From Flavobacterium sp. CBA20B-1 (lineage in GTDB: Bacteria; Bacteroidota; Bacteroidia; Flavobacteriales; Flavobacteriaceae): a stretch of 64,000 bases of DNA. The stretch lies in assembly GCF_028473145.1 (NCBI RefSeq), contig NZ_CP092370.1, positions 1,736,001-1,800,000 on the forward strand, in the 5' to 3' direction. Shown one piece after another: positions 16,913-25,251 of the stretch (the stretch's first letter is position 1; each line of letters starts with the position of its first letter). A program made the translations under genes and the position numbers. The notes beneath the pieces were generated by a model. That model searched no databases and had not been told where the DNA came from. It worked only from the letters and a program-made list of their open reading frames with translations.

Positions 16913-17245
16913 TTACCCCCTTTTGTTAAATAACCAACTGATTTCAAAAATCAAGTTATCTCCTTCGTTTGGCTGGTATTCAAAATCAAAACAATTCTCT
17001 ATGTTTAATTCACCAAGTATAAAATTTTCAGTTAATTCATTAATCAGATTTTGAGAAGGCATAATCATCAAACCATCCATTCCGTTCCATTCTGCTCCTA
17101 AAAATCTATTTAATTTCCACTTGATAACTTTCAAGAATTCTTTTTTGCCTAAACGACTTATTTCATCAGAATAAAGCCCTTGAATTTTGTTAGTGTTCAA
17201 ATCTGAACAAGTACATAGTTCCAATTTTTCTGTTCGGTTACACAT
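16913..17245 (-). CDS. Hypothetical small protein (cassette cargo)
   Basis: A 110-residue soluble protein with no recognised domain. It has a CTCSD motif near residue 11 and an acidic FEYQPNEGDNLIFEISWLF end. The frame continues past its TAA into a further protein-like stretch (16781-16897), so the gene may be truncated. It is the only cargo between sites c and d. Confidence 0.5.
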   Translation of the reverse strand: MCNRTEKLELCTCSDLNTNKIQGLYSDEISRLGKKEFLKVIKWKLNRFLGAEWNGMDGLMIMPSQNLINELTENFILGELNIENCFDFEYQPNEGDNLIFEISWLFNKRG

Positions 17246-17260
17246 AGTTTTTCAAATGAT

Positions 17261-17391
17261 ATACAACCGTCTCGGCTATGAGCAGTAGCAGCTTACAAGC
17301 CACTAAACTGTCCAATAGCACCGACCTTTGTTTTATGTTTATACTTTCGTTTTTGCACTGTCCGCCTGCTTGTTTATAGCCGTTGTTGTAG
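17261..17391 (-). repeat. attC-like site d (131 bp)
   Basis: The left box is ATACAAC (17261-17267) and the right box GTTGTAG (17385-17391). The arms TCGGCTATGAGCAGTAGC and GCCTGCTTGTTTATAGCC pair imperfectly. The last codons and stop of the neighbouring DUF6933 gene lie in the right box, as often seen at the end of integron cassette genes. Confidence 0.6.
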
Positions 17392-17901
17392 ATAGGCTTT
17401 TATTATTTCGTTCATTACTTCTTTCGGATATTTCCATTCCAAAATTTTATTTGGAGAACTATTCAATCCGCTATTTATTTTTCTAAATGGCAGATTTTCG
17501 TAGCCTCCATATTCCATTTTCCAATGGTCGATGCTGAACATACAATTATTCAGAGAACCATTCGCACTTCGGTCATTATTGGTCTCGCACAGTTTTATTT
17601 CTCCAATTATTTCTCTCAAAGTTCCGTACTCGATTTCAATTCCGTCGTGTTTGAGTTGGGAATGAAGCGTTTTTGTGAAAATTCCGGTGATGTTATTCAG
17701 TTCAGATGTTTTGATGTCCGAAAGAATAAGTAAATATTTGGTCAGCTTATTTACAATCAGCCAACATTTTTTTCTATCAACGTAAAAAATAGTCGCAACC
17801 CATTCGCCCAAAAATTTGTTTTCAGGTTCATCTTTTTCAACAATCGATTTTGCAATTGTTTTTTCAAGTTTTCGGGTTGTATAAACTTGGGTAAAATTCA
17901 T
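17374..17901 (-). CDS. DUF6933-like protein
   Basis: 175 residues. The pattern VYTTRKLEKTIAKSI, then WVATIFYVDRKKCWLIVNKL, then YLLILSDIKTSELNNITGIF resembles DUF6933, a family of unknown function found in scattered bacteria and mobile regions. No catalytic motif is visible. It is the sole cargo between sites d and e, and its C-terminus runs into site d. The family call rests on memory of the pattern. Confidence 0.55.
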   Translation of the reverse strand: MNFTQVYTTRKLEKTIAKSIVEKDEPENKFLGEWVATIFYVDRKKCWLIVNKLTKYLLILSDIKTSELNNITGIFTKTLHSQLKHDGIEIEYGTLREIIGEIKLCETNNDRSANGSLNNCMFSIDHWKMEYGGYENLPFRKINSGLNSSPNKILEWKYPKEVMNEIIKAYLQQRL

Positions 17902-17936
17902 TTAGTTTATTTTTTAGCGCAATTTGGGCAGCTTAT

Positions 17937-18066
17937 GCACAACGGTCTTGTATATGAAAAGTAGCGGATTTTATGCACTAAATTTTCGGTTTATAACTGA
18001 CCTTTATTTATTCATTTTGTTTCGATTAAGCGATTAAACCGCTATTTTTTATATACGTTGTTGTAC
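17937..18066 (-). repeat. attC-like site e (130 bp)
   Basis: The left box is GCACAAC (17937-17943) and the right box GTTGTAC (18060-18066). The arms TTGTATATGAAAAGTAGCGG and CCGCTATTTTTTATATACG are complementary with mismatches. It is about 85% alike to site f by eye. Its right box GTTGTACAC is the exact complement of GTGTACAAC at site f, the two ends of the restriction-modification cassette. Confidence 0.75.
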
Positions 18067-18183
18067 ACTGGCTTTTTTCCATTCGCTTGGTTTTCAGCGT
18101 TGGCAAAGACATACTCTTTTGCAATTTTTGGCTTGAGCTTTGGCTGTAGCGAATTGCAAATGTGTATGGCTTTAAGCGTTGGC

Positions 18184-19185
18184 TTAATCATCAACTATTC
18201 CTCTAGTTTGATTCGCAATTTTTATATTCCCAATGTTCGGTCGAAGTGTATGATTTTCGGGTATTTGAATTTTATCAAAAGCAAGTTTTTCAAATTTTCT
18301 AATTCCAGAGTCAAGTCCGACTTTTTCTAAGTATTCCATTTTACTTTCATTAATTAGAATATCCAATTGTTCGTCAAAATATATTAGTGAACGGTCGTAA
18401 GCTGTATGATGTAAAGCACAAAGACTTATTCCGTTGTCAATTTCATCTGTACCTAATTCGTGAGAGTGTGGTACAATATGAGCAGCTTCAATTAATTCCA
18501 AACCTATTCCGCACATTGCACACTTGTTATTGTAGGCATCATAAACTTTAATTCTAAAATTTGGGTCTCTCTTTTGTCTAGCGTGAGTGATTGTAAGAAC
18601 ACCTTCTGAAGTATCAAATTCACCATCTGCATTTTGATTGTTAAGATTATCAGATTGTTCTACAAGATTTTTTAATTCTAAATCCGATAGTAAATGAATT
18701 GAATTCAAGTTCTCTAGATATAAACCTAAATAGTCAGGAATAAAGCTAATTACAGATTGTCCATTATTGTCTCGGTAAGCTGCGATTTTTTGAATTTTAG
18801 CAAGTTTTTGAACTGAAAATCTTGAATATAATGAGATTGTTTGTCTTTGGTTGAACCTATCTCTCATCATAAAAGGATTCCAAGCCGTAAAAACTTTTTC
18901 GTCAGCAAAATATCCCAAAACAATAACGTCATTTCCTGAATTTAATGCTGTGTTGAAATTTTGTGATTTCGCAACTTGGATTCGGCATTCATCTTGATTT
19001 CCTCTACCATCACCAGATTCGTGAACGTTTTTAATTAAAACGTAATATGTTTTCTTATTTATTGAAAATCTGTAAGGATTATTCCCATCAATAAACGCAA
19101 CGTTGTCCGAGTAAAGTCTTAAACTATCAATAAGAAGATACCTCAGGTCTTTTCTGTCTAGAATTATTGTGTCTCTTACACTCAT
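18184..19185 (-). CDS. HNH restriction endonuclease
   Basis: 333 residues. The C-terminal half carries a zinc-bound HNH nuclease: NNKCAMCGIGLELIEAAHIV, then GISLCALHHTAYD, with CxxC and CxxH zinc ligands and the catalytic AAHI His. The N-terminal half is a separate domain with no known family that probably recognises DNA. It overlaps the preceding methyltransferase by 59 bp in another frame. Together with two cytosine methyltransferases and a controller gene it forms a restriction-modification system on one cassette. The 117 bp between site e and its stop hold no gene. Confidence 0.85.
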   Translation of the reverse strand: MSVRDTIILDRKDLRYLLIDSLRLYSDNVAFIDGNNPYRFSINKKTYYVLIKNVHESGDGRGNQDECRIQVAKSQNFNTALNSGNDVIVLGYFADEKVFTAWNPFMMRDRFNQRQTISLYSRFSVQKLAKIQKIAAYRDNNGQSVISFIPDYLGLYLENLNSIHLLSDLELKNLVEQSDNLNNQNADGEFDTSEGVLTITHARQKRDPNFRIKVYDAYNNKCAMCGIGLELIEAAHIVPHSHELGTDEIDNGISLCALHHTAYDRSLIYFDEQLDILINESKMEYLEKVGLDSGIRKFEKLAFDKIQIPENHTLRPNIGNIKIANQTRGIVDD

Positions 19186-20224
19186 AATTATTAAAATATT
19201 GTAGTATTAGTTGTTCAGCAAACACATTGGCAAGTTTTGGAGGAACAGCATTACCAACCTGTCTCCATTGCTCTCTATAATTGCCTAAAAAAATATGTTT
19301 ATCCTCAAATGATTGAATACGCTTAATTTCTTGAATTCTTAAGAATCTATTTTTCCAGTGGAAAGGTCCCATATTGTTAGAGTGACTTGCTTGAATTGTC
19401 CAAGATGGTCTATCTGGGGATAATTTCAGCAAAAATGACCAATAGCGTGAACGCCATTTAAAAATTGGGGTTGGATGACCTCTTTCTTTTGTGAAAAATA
19501 AATAATTGTCACCTGGCGGAACTAATTTTAAAAGGTCTTTGTGTTTAGAGCCTGCTTGCATTTTTTCATCTTCTGGCAAGTCAAAATCAATATCACTTAA
19601 AATGTCTCCACAAGTTACCCAAGGAAGTGTTTCTGTAATTGGTTTTTCTGGGTTAGAATGAGTTGGATTAGGGTATTTGAAATCCTCTAATTCCTTTTTG
19701 ACTCCAATACAGATAAATCTTTGTCTTGTTTGAGCAACTCCATAATCTGCTGCATTAACAACTTTATGAAATATTTTATAGCCTAACCTTTCGCTTTCTT
19801 CTTCAACTAATTCAAGAGCCGCTTTGTGAGGTTTAAAAACAAAACCGTGTACATTTTCAAAGAAAAAGAATTTTGGTTCTAATTCTTCAACTGCACGGAA
19901 ATAATTAGATACAGTTGTAAAACCGTCAATATCATCAATTCCTCTATCTTTTTCGGTTCTATAAAATCTAGATTTAGAGAAAGGAGGACAAGGTGGACCA
20001 CCGACCAAACCATCAATTTCTTTATGCCTTCTTTTTATTGCTTTAAAGTCAATGTTTACAATATCATCACAAACTACTTCGCAATCATTGAAGTTTACTT
20101 TCAATGATTCACACGCTCTATCCCAAATATCAGACGCAAAAACTGTCTGAAAACCAGCTTTTTCAAAACCAAAGTCAATACCGCCTACACCCGAAAATAT
20201 ACTTACAATTTTAGGTTTTGTCAT
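19127..20224 (-). CDS. DNA (cytosine-5)-methyltransferase, second of the pair
   Basis: 365 residues with all main C5-methyltransferase motifs: IFSGVGGIDFGFE (I, SAM binding), GGPPCPPFSKS (IV, with the catalytic Cys in PCP where most enzymes have PCQ), FFFENVHGF (VI), QTRQRFICIG (VIII) and QVGNAVPPKLA (X). It methylates one strand or site of the system's target to protect host DNA. It overlaps the first methyltransferase by 4 bp and the endonuclease by 59 bp, implying tight co-expression. Two distinct methyltransferases suggest an asymmetric recognition sequence. Confidence 0.93.
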   Translation of the reverse strand: MTKPKIVSIFSGVGGIDFGFEKAGFQTVFASDIWDRACESLKVNFNDCEVVCDDIVNIDFKAIKRRHKEIDGLVGGPPCPPFSKSRFYRTEKDRGIDDIDGFTTVSNYFRAVEELEPKFFFFENVHGFVFKPHKAALELVEEESERLGYKIFHKVVNAADYGVAQTRQRFICIGVKKELEDFKYPNPTHSNPEKPITETLPWVTCGDILSDIDFDLPEDEKMQAGSKHKDLLKLVPPGDNYLFFTKERGHPTPIFKWRSRYWSFLLKLSPDRPSWTIQASHSNNMGPFHWKNRFLRIQEIKRIQSFEDKHIFLGNYREQWRQVGNAVPPKLANVFAEQLILQYFNNYECKRHNNSRQKRPEVSSY

Positions 20225-21432
20225 ATGTTTGAAATTAAGTGCTTAACAATCGCCTCTCCTAATAAAGATGGAACTGCGTTACCAATTTGCTTTTGTATTG
20301 AACGTCTTGTGCCAACAAAATGATAGTCTTCAGGAAAAGTTTGTAATGCTGCAATTTCAGGTACTCTTAACCTTCTGTTATTCCAATGAAAAGGACCAAC
20401 CCAAGGACCAGGCTGAGCGGCAATAGTCCAAGAAGGTAAATTTGGATGTAATTTTAGTAGAAAACTCCAAAATCTTTTATTCGCTTCAAATTTAGGATTT
20501 GGATGTCCGTCTCTTTCGGTTAATGCAAAGTAATTTTTACCAGGTGGAATTTGTTTTAGTTCTTCATCATAAGTTTTACCTGCTGTACTTTCTTCAGGCT
20601 CAAAATATTTATCATCATCAAACTTTCCAATCCAATCAATTACTCGTTCATATGGTTTCAAGTCTTTATTTAAAAGTAATTCTTTCTCTGAACCGTGTGT
20701 TTTAGTTGGTTCACCAATGATGCCATTTTTTGAAGCGATAAAAAATACTCGTTTTCTTTTTTGAGGTACACCAAAATCAAGAGCGTTGGCTCTGTAAATA
20801 ATGTATTTGTAACCTAACTTTTCTATCGCTTCTTCTAAATCTTGAACAGCTTGTTTGTTTTTAGGATGGAGTAAACTTTCAACATTTTCAAGAATAAAAC
20901 CGTCTGGACCCAATTCATCAATCATTCGTAAATAATTACCAATCATATTTCTTGGGTCTTCGCTTCCTAGTCTGTTTTTATGGGTAACCCAATAGCCAGC
21001 TTTAGAAAAAGGTTGACAAGGTGGACCTCCTACTAGAATTAGTTTCTCAGGATTATTTTCTTTAATTATTTTAGAATAATCTAAAGCACCCATTTCTTTG
21101 ATGTCTTTGTGAAAATGTGTTGAGTGTGAAAAGTATTTGTTTCTCTTCATTGTTGCAACACTGTCTCTATCAAAGTCTAAACTTGAAATTACTTTACTAC
21201 CTGCCAATTGTGAACCAACGTCTAAACCACCAGCACCAGAAAAGAATCCAATAGTTTGAATCTTACTATCAATTATCTGCTCAAGTTTATCATTGACTGT
21301 GTAACCACGTTTGTCATATTTAATTCCTAGAAACTCATCTTTCTTTATTTTGAATTCACTTTCAAATAACCTCAATTGAGGTTCTTCTAATAGTGATAAA
21401 ACTTCTCTTTCTAACTTGTAAGTTGCTAGCAT
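20221..21432 (-). CDS. DNA (cytosine-5)-methyltransferase, first of the pair
   Basis: 403 residues with a roughly 55-residue N-terminal extension, then motif I (IGFFSGAGGLDVGSQ), motif IV (GGPPCQPFSKAG, catalytic Cys), motif VI (LENVESLL), motif VIII (QKRKRVFFIA) and motif X (QIGNAVPSLLG). It shares the overall layout and a near-identical mid-region (RFWSFLLKLHPNLPSWTI against RYWSFLLKLSPDRPSWTI) with the second methyltransferase, so the two arose by duplication. It lies 4 bp after the controller gene stop. Confidence 0.93.
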   Translation of the reverse strand: MLATYKLEREVLSLLEEPQLRLFESEFKIKKDEFLGIKYDKRGYTVNDKLEQIIDSKIQTIGFFSGAGGLDVGSQLAGSKVISSLDFDRDSVATMKRNKYFSHSTHFHKDIKEMGALDYSKIIKENNPEKLILVGGPPCQPFSKAGYWVTHKNRLGSEDPRNMIGNYLRMIDELGPDGFILENVESLLHPKNKQAVQDLEEAIEKLGYKYIIYRANALDFGVPQKRKRVFFIASKNGIIGEPTKTHGSEKELLLNKDLKPYERVIDWIGKFDDDKYFEPEESTAGKTYDEELKQIPPGKNYFALTERDGHPNPKFEANKRFWSFLLKLHPNLPSWTIAAQPGPWVGPFHWNNRRLRVPEIAALQTFPEDYHFVGTRRSIQKQIGNAVPSLLGEAIVKHLISNI

Positions 21433-21436
21433 ATAT

Positions 21437-21640
21437 TTAACTCTTTTTTTCTAAAGACTCAACAAGTAAATCTTTAGCTTCAATATTTAATATTTCTCCA
21501 ATTTTGTATAAATCTTCAATACTTGGTTGCCTTCTGTTTTGAACATAGGAGTTTACCATATTGTAACTCTTCCCTAGTTTTTCAGCTAGCCAAGTTTGCT
21601 TTATACCTTTTTCATCTAAAACTTCTTTAATCCGATTCAT
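21437..21640 (-). CDS. XRE-family HTH regulator, probable restriction-modification controller
   Basis: The ATG at 21640 was chosen instead of the upstream TTG; the product is 67 residues. A helix-turn-helix is clear (KQTWLAEKLGKSYNMVNSYV) and is followed by the family's RRQPSIEDLYKIGEILNIEA. Small XRE proteins placed first in restriction-modification operons are C proteins that delay the nuclease until methylation is complete. Here it precedes both methyltransferases and the HNH nuclease. No operator palindrome was identified upstream. Confidence 0.8.
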   Translation of the reverse strand: MNRIKEVLDEKGIKQTWLAEKLGKSYNMVNSYVQNRRQPSIEDLYKIGEILNIEAKDLLVESLEKKS

Positions 21641-21812
21641 TTCAGAATGTTTTCTATTTCTCAAATATACAATGATATTTTATTATCTCACTAGATGAGC
21701 TAAATATTTATCAACAATTTTGGGTGGTGGGAAAAGGCAAGCTCTTTTTGTTTTGTGAGGTACGAGCAAAATAAAATGTGCTTGACTGTGCGGTTGGCTT
21801 TTCAGAGCTTGT

Positions 21813-21943
21813 GTACAACGGTTGGGTATTGCCGAAGGCGGGGGATTTTGTGCACTAATTTTCGGATTATAACTGACCTTTAATTTATTCATTTTCTTTC
21901 GTTTAAGCTATTAAACCGCTATTTTTTATATACGTTGTTGGCG
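21813..21943 (-). repeat. attC-like site f (131 bp)
   Basis: The left box is GTACAAC (21813-21819) and the right box GTTGGCG (21937-21943). It shares most of its right half with site e (AAACCGCTATTTTTTATATA). The left arm has drifted. Its right box GTTGGCGGTA is the exact complement of TACCGCCAAC at site g, the other end of the next cassette. Confidence 0.75.
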
Positions 21944-21951
21944 GTAGTTTT

Positions 21952-22251
21952 TTAATATCCTCTTGGATATGTTGTCATTACAGGAATTCGAACATATTCT
22001 CCGTTCCCACCAAAATCATAAAACGCATTACTTTTACCATTAATCGCTTCAAGATTTACGTCTAGATATCCACTTACGTCTACTGTATTATCCACGTCAA
22101 CGCTCCCTGATACATCAATGTATCCACCTTTAACATATACATTCTGCTTTGTCGGAATAACTCCCGCATTTTGAAGCACAACTGCCCAAATTCCAATTGT
22201 TATTACAATTAAAATGGCTTTAAGTGAAATGTTTTTTGATTTAGTTTCCAT
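21952..22251 (-). CDS. Small membrane-anchored hypothetical protein
   Basis: 99 residues. One N-terminal membrane anchor (AILIVITIGIWAVVLQNAGV) is followed by a beta-strand-like repeat with alternating VDVSG / VDVDN units (YIDVSGSVDVDNTVDVSGYL). It lies 5 bp after the HEPN/Abi-like gene, so it is the second gene of that cassette and possibly its partner. No family was recognised. Confidence 0.6.
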   Translation of the reverse strand: METKSKNISLKAILIVITIGIWAVVLQNAGVIPTKQNVYVKGGYIDVSGSVDVDNTVDVSGYLDVNLEAINGKSNAFYDFGGNGEYVRIPVMTTYPRGY

Positions 22252-22256
22252 AATAT

Positions 22257-22997
22257 TTAGATAAAATTTAGAATTAGTCTTACGATTGAATTTACATTAT
22301 CTCTTATGTAAATAGCTGTCCATTTTTCTGCCCTATTTCCGCTATGTGAATCGCTAAAATTGTTTCGTGCATTGGCAACAGCATTTGTAATTGTCGATAT
22401 TAAAACAATGACTTGTTCTGGGTATTCTATGCTATTAGCGTCAAGTTCAGTTTTTATATAGTTTCTAACTTGAACTGCCATTGGTGTTAATTCGTTTAGG
22501 TGTATTTGAGTCGGGATTTTTTCACGAATAAATGATTTATAAAATCCCTCCAAGCAAGTGTATGAAAGAGTCAATGCTAATTCATAATTCCTTGAGTTAA
22601 TTGCATTATCTATTCTTTCAAGATATTCAATGAGTCTTTCCGCATTCCATAAATTTGCTGGTATAACTGCCTGTGAAACTTCTATCTGGTTATCAGGTTC
22701 TATAAAATCTCGAATTGTTGCAGTTCTTTCAGGTTCTAAATGACCAATTACTCCGAGTATTGAATTAACAATCTGAACTCTGTCGTTTTCGGGTTGTTCC
22801 ATTAGCAGATCAAAATAGTAATCTCTTCTGCTTGTACTTTTGTTATCAGCTCTACGTTGTTCAATATAGTTAGTGTATGAGGGTACATTGTAATTGACCT
22901 CTCTTATCGTATTAAGAAATCTTGTGCCTCCAAAATATGTTTCTCCTTGAGTATTTATTAATTCAAAAAGTCTATTAAATATCTGAATCCAATTCAT
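22257..22997 (-). CDS. Putative HEPN / abortive-infection C-terminal-domain protein
   Basis: 246 residues, all helical. The C-terminal half contains LSYTCLEGFYKSFIREKIP, then VANARNNFSDSHSG, an R-x6-H motif at the position expected in Abi_C and other HEPN ribonuclease-like domains. The N-terminal half is unrecognised. HEPN proteins of this type act in phage defence by cutting RNA; here that is inference. It shares a cassette with a small membrane protein, beside a restriction-modification cassette, which fits a defence role. Confidence 0.55.
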   Translation of the reverse strand: MNWIQIFNRLFELINTQGETYFGGTRFLNTIREVNYNVPSYTNYIEQRRADNKSTSRRDYYFDLLMEQPENDRVQIVNSILGVIGHLEPERTATIRDFIEPDNQIEVSQAVIPANLWNAERLIEYLERIDNAINSRNYELALTLSYTCLEGFYKSFIREKIPTQIHLNELTPMAVQVRNYIKTELDANSIEYPEQVIVLISTITNAVANARNNFSDSHSGNRAEKWTAIYIRDNVNSIVRLILNFI

Positions 22998-23021
22998 TTA
23001 GGCTTTCTTTTTTTTAATTAC

Positions 23022-23153
23022 CGCCAACGGTGAAGTATAAGCGTAGTGCGGGATTACGAAGCCGACACTTTCCATTTTGCCGATAAGTTTGTTAATAGTT
23101 CATAAGTTCAAATTTAGCTCTTTCGCCCGCATTATGCTTATACAATGTTGAAC
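23022..23153 (-). repeat. attC-like site g (132 bp), disrupted at its right box by element 1
   Basis: The left box is CGCCAAC (23022-23028) and the right box GTTGAAC (23147-23153). The arms AAGTATAAGCGTAGTGCGGG and CCCGCATTATGCTTATA are strongly complementary. The right box G at 23147 is followed by the 2.39-kb element. The original box (TTGGCAGTAG) resumes at 25538 and pairs with ACTGCCAAC at site h. Confidence 0.75.
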
Positions 23154-23272
23154 TAAACCTCCGGTAGCTTTCGTTGCGATGATATTCGTATCTTAGTATT
23201 TATTAACGATTAAATAATTGATACTATGGTAACTAAAAAAAATCTCCGGAGGAATTAAGAGCGAACAAATAT

Positions 23273-24175
23273 TTGAATCGCGCTTGTAGTGAAATTAATG
23301 GTTTTTCTGAACTTCTGCAACGTTTTGAGCGTAATATTTCTATTTTAGGACGAAGTAAACGCACTTTCGAAAATTATTCTCGCCATGTTGCTGCAATGGC
23401 CTTACATTTTGGCTGTTTACCAACCGAATTAGATCCTGAACAGGTTAAAGATTACCTCTTTGAACTCCAACAACGCTCTAAATCTCCTTCACAATCGTAT
23501 TTTAAACACACCGTTTACGGACTTCGATTTCTACTAAAGACCGAAAATCTTCCGTATGATTATCTTCATTTACCGGCAATTCCTAAAGAAAAAAAACTTC
23601 CTGTTATTTTAAGTCGTCATGAGATTTGGAAACTGCTTCAACATGCCGATTTGCTCAAACATCGCATTTTAATTGGTTTGATTTATAGCTGTGGATTGCG
23701 CTGTATGGAAGTGAGAAACATCGAACTCAAACATCTCGATTTCGATAGAAAATTACTACATATTGTTCAAAGTAAAGGGAAGAAAGATCGTTATGTTCCA
23801 CTTTCTGATCATATTATTCGAGGGATTAAAAAGTATATTTCGGTCGAACATCCTACCACCTTTTTATTTACCGGAAACACCAAAGATGCCAAAGGTTTTG
23901 ATTCGCGTTATAGTCAGCGTGGGGTTCAATGGGTGATAAAATCGGTTTGTAAAAAGGCCGGAATTTTAAAAGATGTGCACACCCATACATTGCGTCACAG
24001 CTACGCTACGCATTTGCTCGAAGATGGTGTAAATATTCTGCAAGTTCAGAAATTGATGGGACATGAACGTATTGAAACTACGATGGAATACTTACATGTT
24101 TGTCAGCTCGAAAACCAAAAAGTACACAGTCCAATTGATACCGTTTTTGCGCTATGCAGCCGCAATGGGAAGTAG
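23273..24175 (+). CDS. Tyrosine recombinase of element 1
   Basis: 300 residues from the TTG at 23273. It has a SAM-like N-terminal DNA-binding domain (about 11-90) and a catalytic domain with Arg143 (SCGLRCMEVR), Lys in SKGKKDRYV, His238 and Arg241 (HTLRHSYATH), His264 (LMGHERI) and Tyr273 (TTMEYLHV). There is no ATG in frame. An ATG at 23226 behind an A8 run (23235-23242) would join this frame by a -1 shift and add about 15 natural-looking residues. A strong CGGAGGA site at 23247-23253 precedes the TTG. Its 3' end overlaps the transposase by 22 bp. It probably mediates insertion at attC-like cores. Confidence 0.85.
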   Translation: MNRACSEINGFSELLQRFERNISILGRSKRTFENYSRHVAAMALHFGCLPTELDPEQVKDYLFELQQRSKSPSQSYFKHTVYGLRFLLKTENLPYDYLHLPAIPKEKKLPVILSRHEIWKLLQHADLLKHRILIGLIYSCGLRCMEVRNIELKHLDFDRKLLHIVQSKGKKDRYVPLSDHIIRGIKKYISVEHPTTFLFTGNTKDAKGFDSRYSQRGVQWVIKSVCKKAGILKDVHTHTLRHSYATHLLEDGVNILQVQKLMGHERIETTMEYLHVCQLENQKVHSPIDTVFALCSRNGK

Positions 24176-25251
24176 CCGATGTGCTCAAAAAAGTCGATTT
24201 GTCTAACCAAAACTTTACGGTTCATCAAGAAAAAACACTTCGAGCATTGACTTTATGCAGAACTGCTGCTTTGGGCGGACATGTAGATGCTTGTGATACT
24301 TGCGGAAACATCAGCATTAGCTACAACAGTTGCCGAAACAGACATTGTCCGAAATGTCAAGGTCATAAACGTGAAGAATGGATTCAGGCGCGCGAACAAG
24401 ATTTATTGCCTTGTTCGTATTATCATGTGGTTTTTACCCTTCCAGATTCGCTTAATGGATTAACGATTCATCAGCCACAATTGATGTATAAAATCTTGTT
24501 TGATTCGGTTTGGTCAACATTAAATCAATTCGGAAAAAGGGAAAGATTGCAACTAGGAATGATTGGAATTTTGCATACTTGGGGACAAAATCTGAGTTTG
24601 CATCCGCATATTCATTGCATTATTCCTGGAGGTGGAATTGATGCAAACGGTAAATGGAAACGCAAGATAAAAACCGATAAATACTTGTTTTGTGTGAAAG
24701 CATTGAGTAAGGTTTTTCGAGCAAAATTTGTGGCCTCCATGCGTAAAGAAAGTTTAGGAAATCAAGCGTTGTACAATCAATTATTCGAAAAGAATTGGGT
24801 GGTTTATGCCAAACGTCCTTTTGGTGGACCAAAACAAGTGATTGAATATTTAGGTAGATACACACACAAAGTAGCTATTAGCAATCATCGGATTAAAAAC
24901 GTAACCAATCACGAAGTTACCATTGCATACAAAGATTATAAAGACGGTAGTAAAACCAAGCAACTCACCTTAAAAAATGAAGAGTTTGTTCGCAGATTTA
25001 GTTTGCATATTTTACCCAAACGCTTTGTTCGGATTAGGCATTATGGCATTTTAAGTAGTAGTTGGAAACGCGGAAAACTCCAACAATTACAAGAGCATTT
25101 AAATGTTGTAAGACCCGAAATCGAAATCAAAACACAACATAGAAAATGTTTTTGTTGTAAAATTGGAAATCTGGTTACGTTGCATGTTTTTGGGCAAAGA
25201 GGGCCGCCAAAAGTATATCTTATCGAAAATACACTTGCTTCTGTGAATTAA
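24154..25251 (+). CDS. IS91-family (HUH, rolling-circle) transposase of element 1
   Basis: 365 residues. An N-terminal zinc finger (CDTCG at 47-51, then CRNRHCPKC at 60-68) is followed by the HUH motif in SLHPHIHCIIPGGG near residue 150. The catalytic Tyr region is EYLGRYTHKVAISNHRI. These features define the IS91/ISCR Y-transposases. It differs from copy 2 mainly in a tight patch (WSTLNQFGKRERLQLGM here) and in one Ile/Met change, while flanking sequence is essentially identical. The frame is complete. Confidence 0.92.
   Translation: MQPQWEVADVLKKVDLSNQNFTVHQEKTLRALTLCRTAALGGHVDACDTCGNISISYNSCRNRHCPKCQGHKREEWIQAREQDLLPCSYYHVVFTLPDSLNGLTIHQPQLMYKILFDSVWSTLNQFGKRERLQLGMIGILHTWGQNLSLHPHIHCIIPGGGIDANGKWKRKIKTDKYLFCVKALSKVFRAKFVASMRKESLGNQALYNQLFEKNWVVYAKRPFGGPKQVIEYLGRYTHKVAISNHRIKNVTNHEVTIAYKDYKDGSKTKQLTLKNEEFVRRFSLHILPKRFVRIRHYGILSSSWKRGKLQQLQEHLNVVRPEIEIKTQHRKCFCCKIGNLVTLHVFGQRGPPKVYLIENTLASVN

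Noticed and set aside
11771..16915. Reassigned stop codons to explain in-frame TAA
   Set aside because: All core genes use TAA as a normal terminator, and only accessory genes show internal stops; pseudogenes or errors are simpler.
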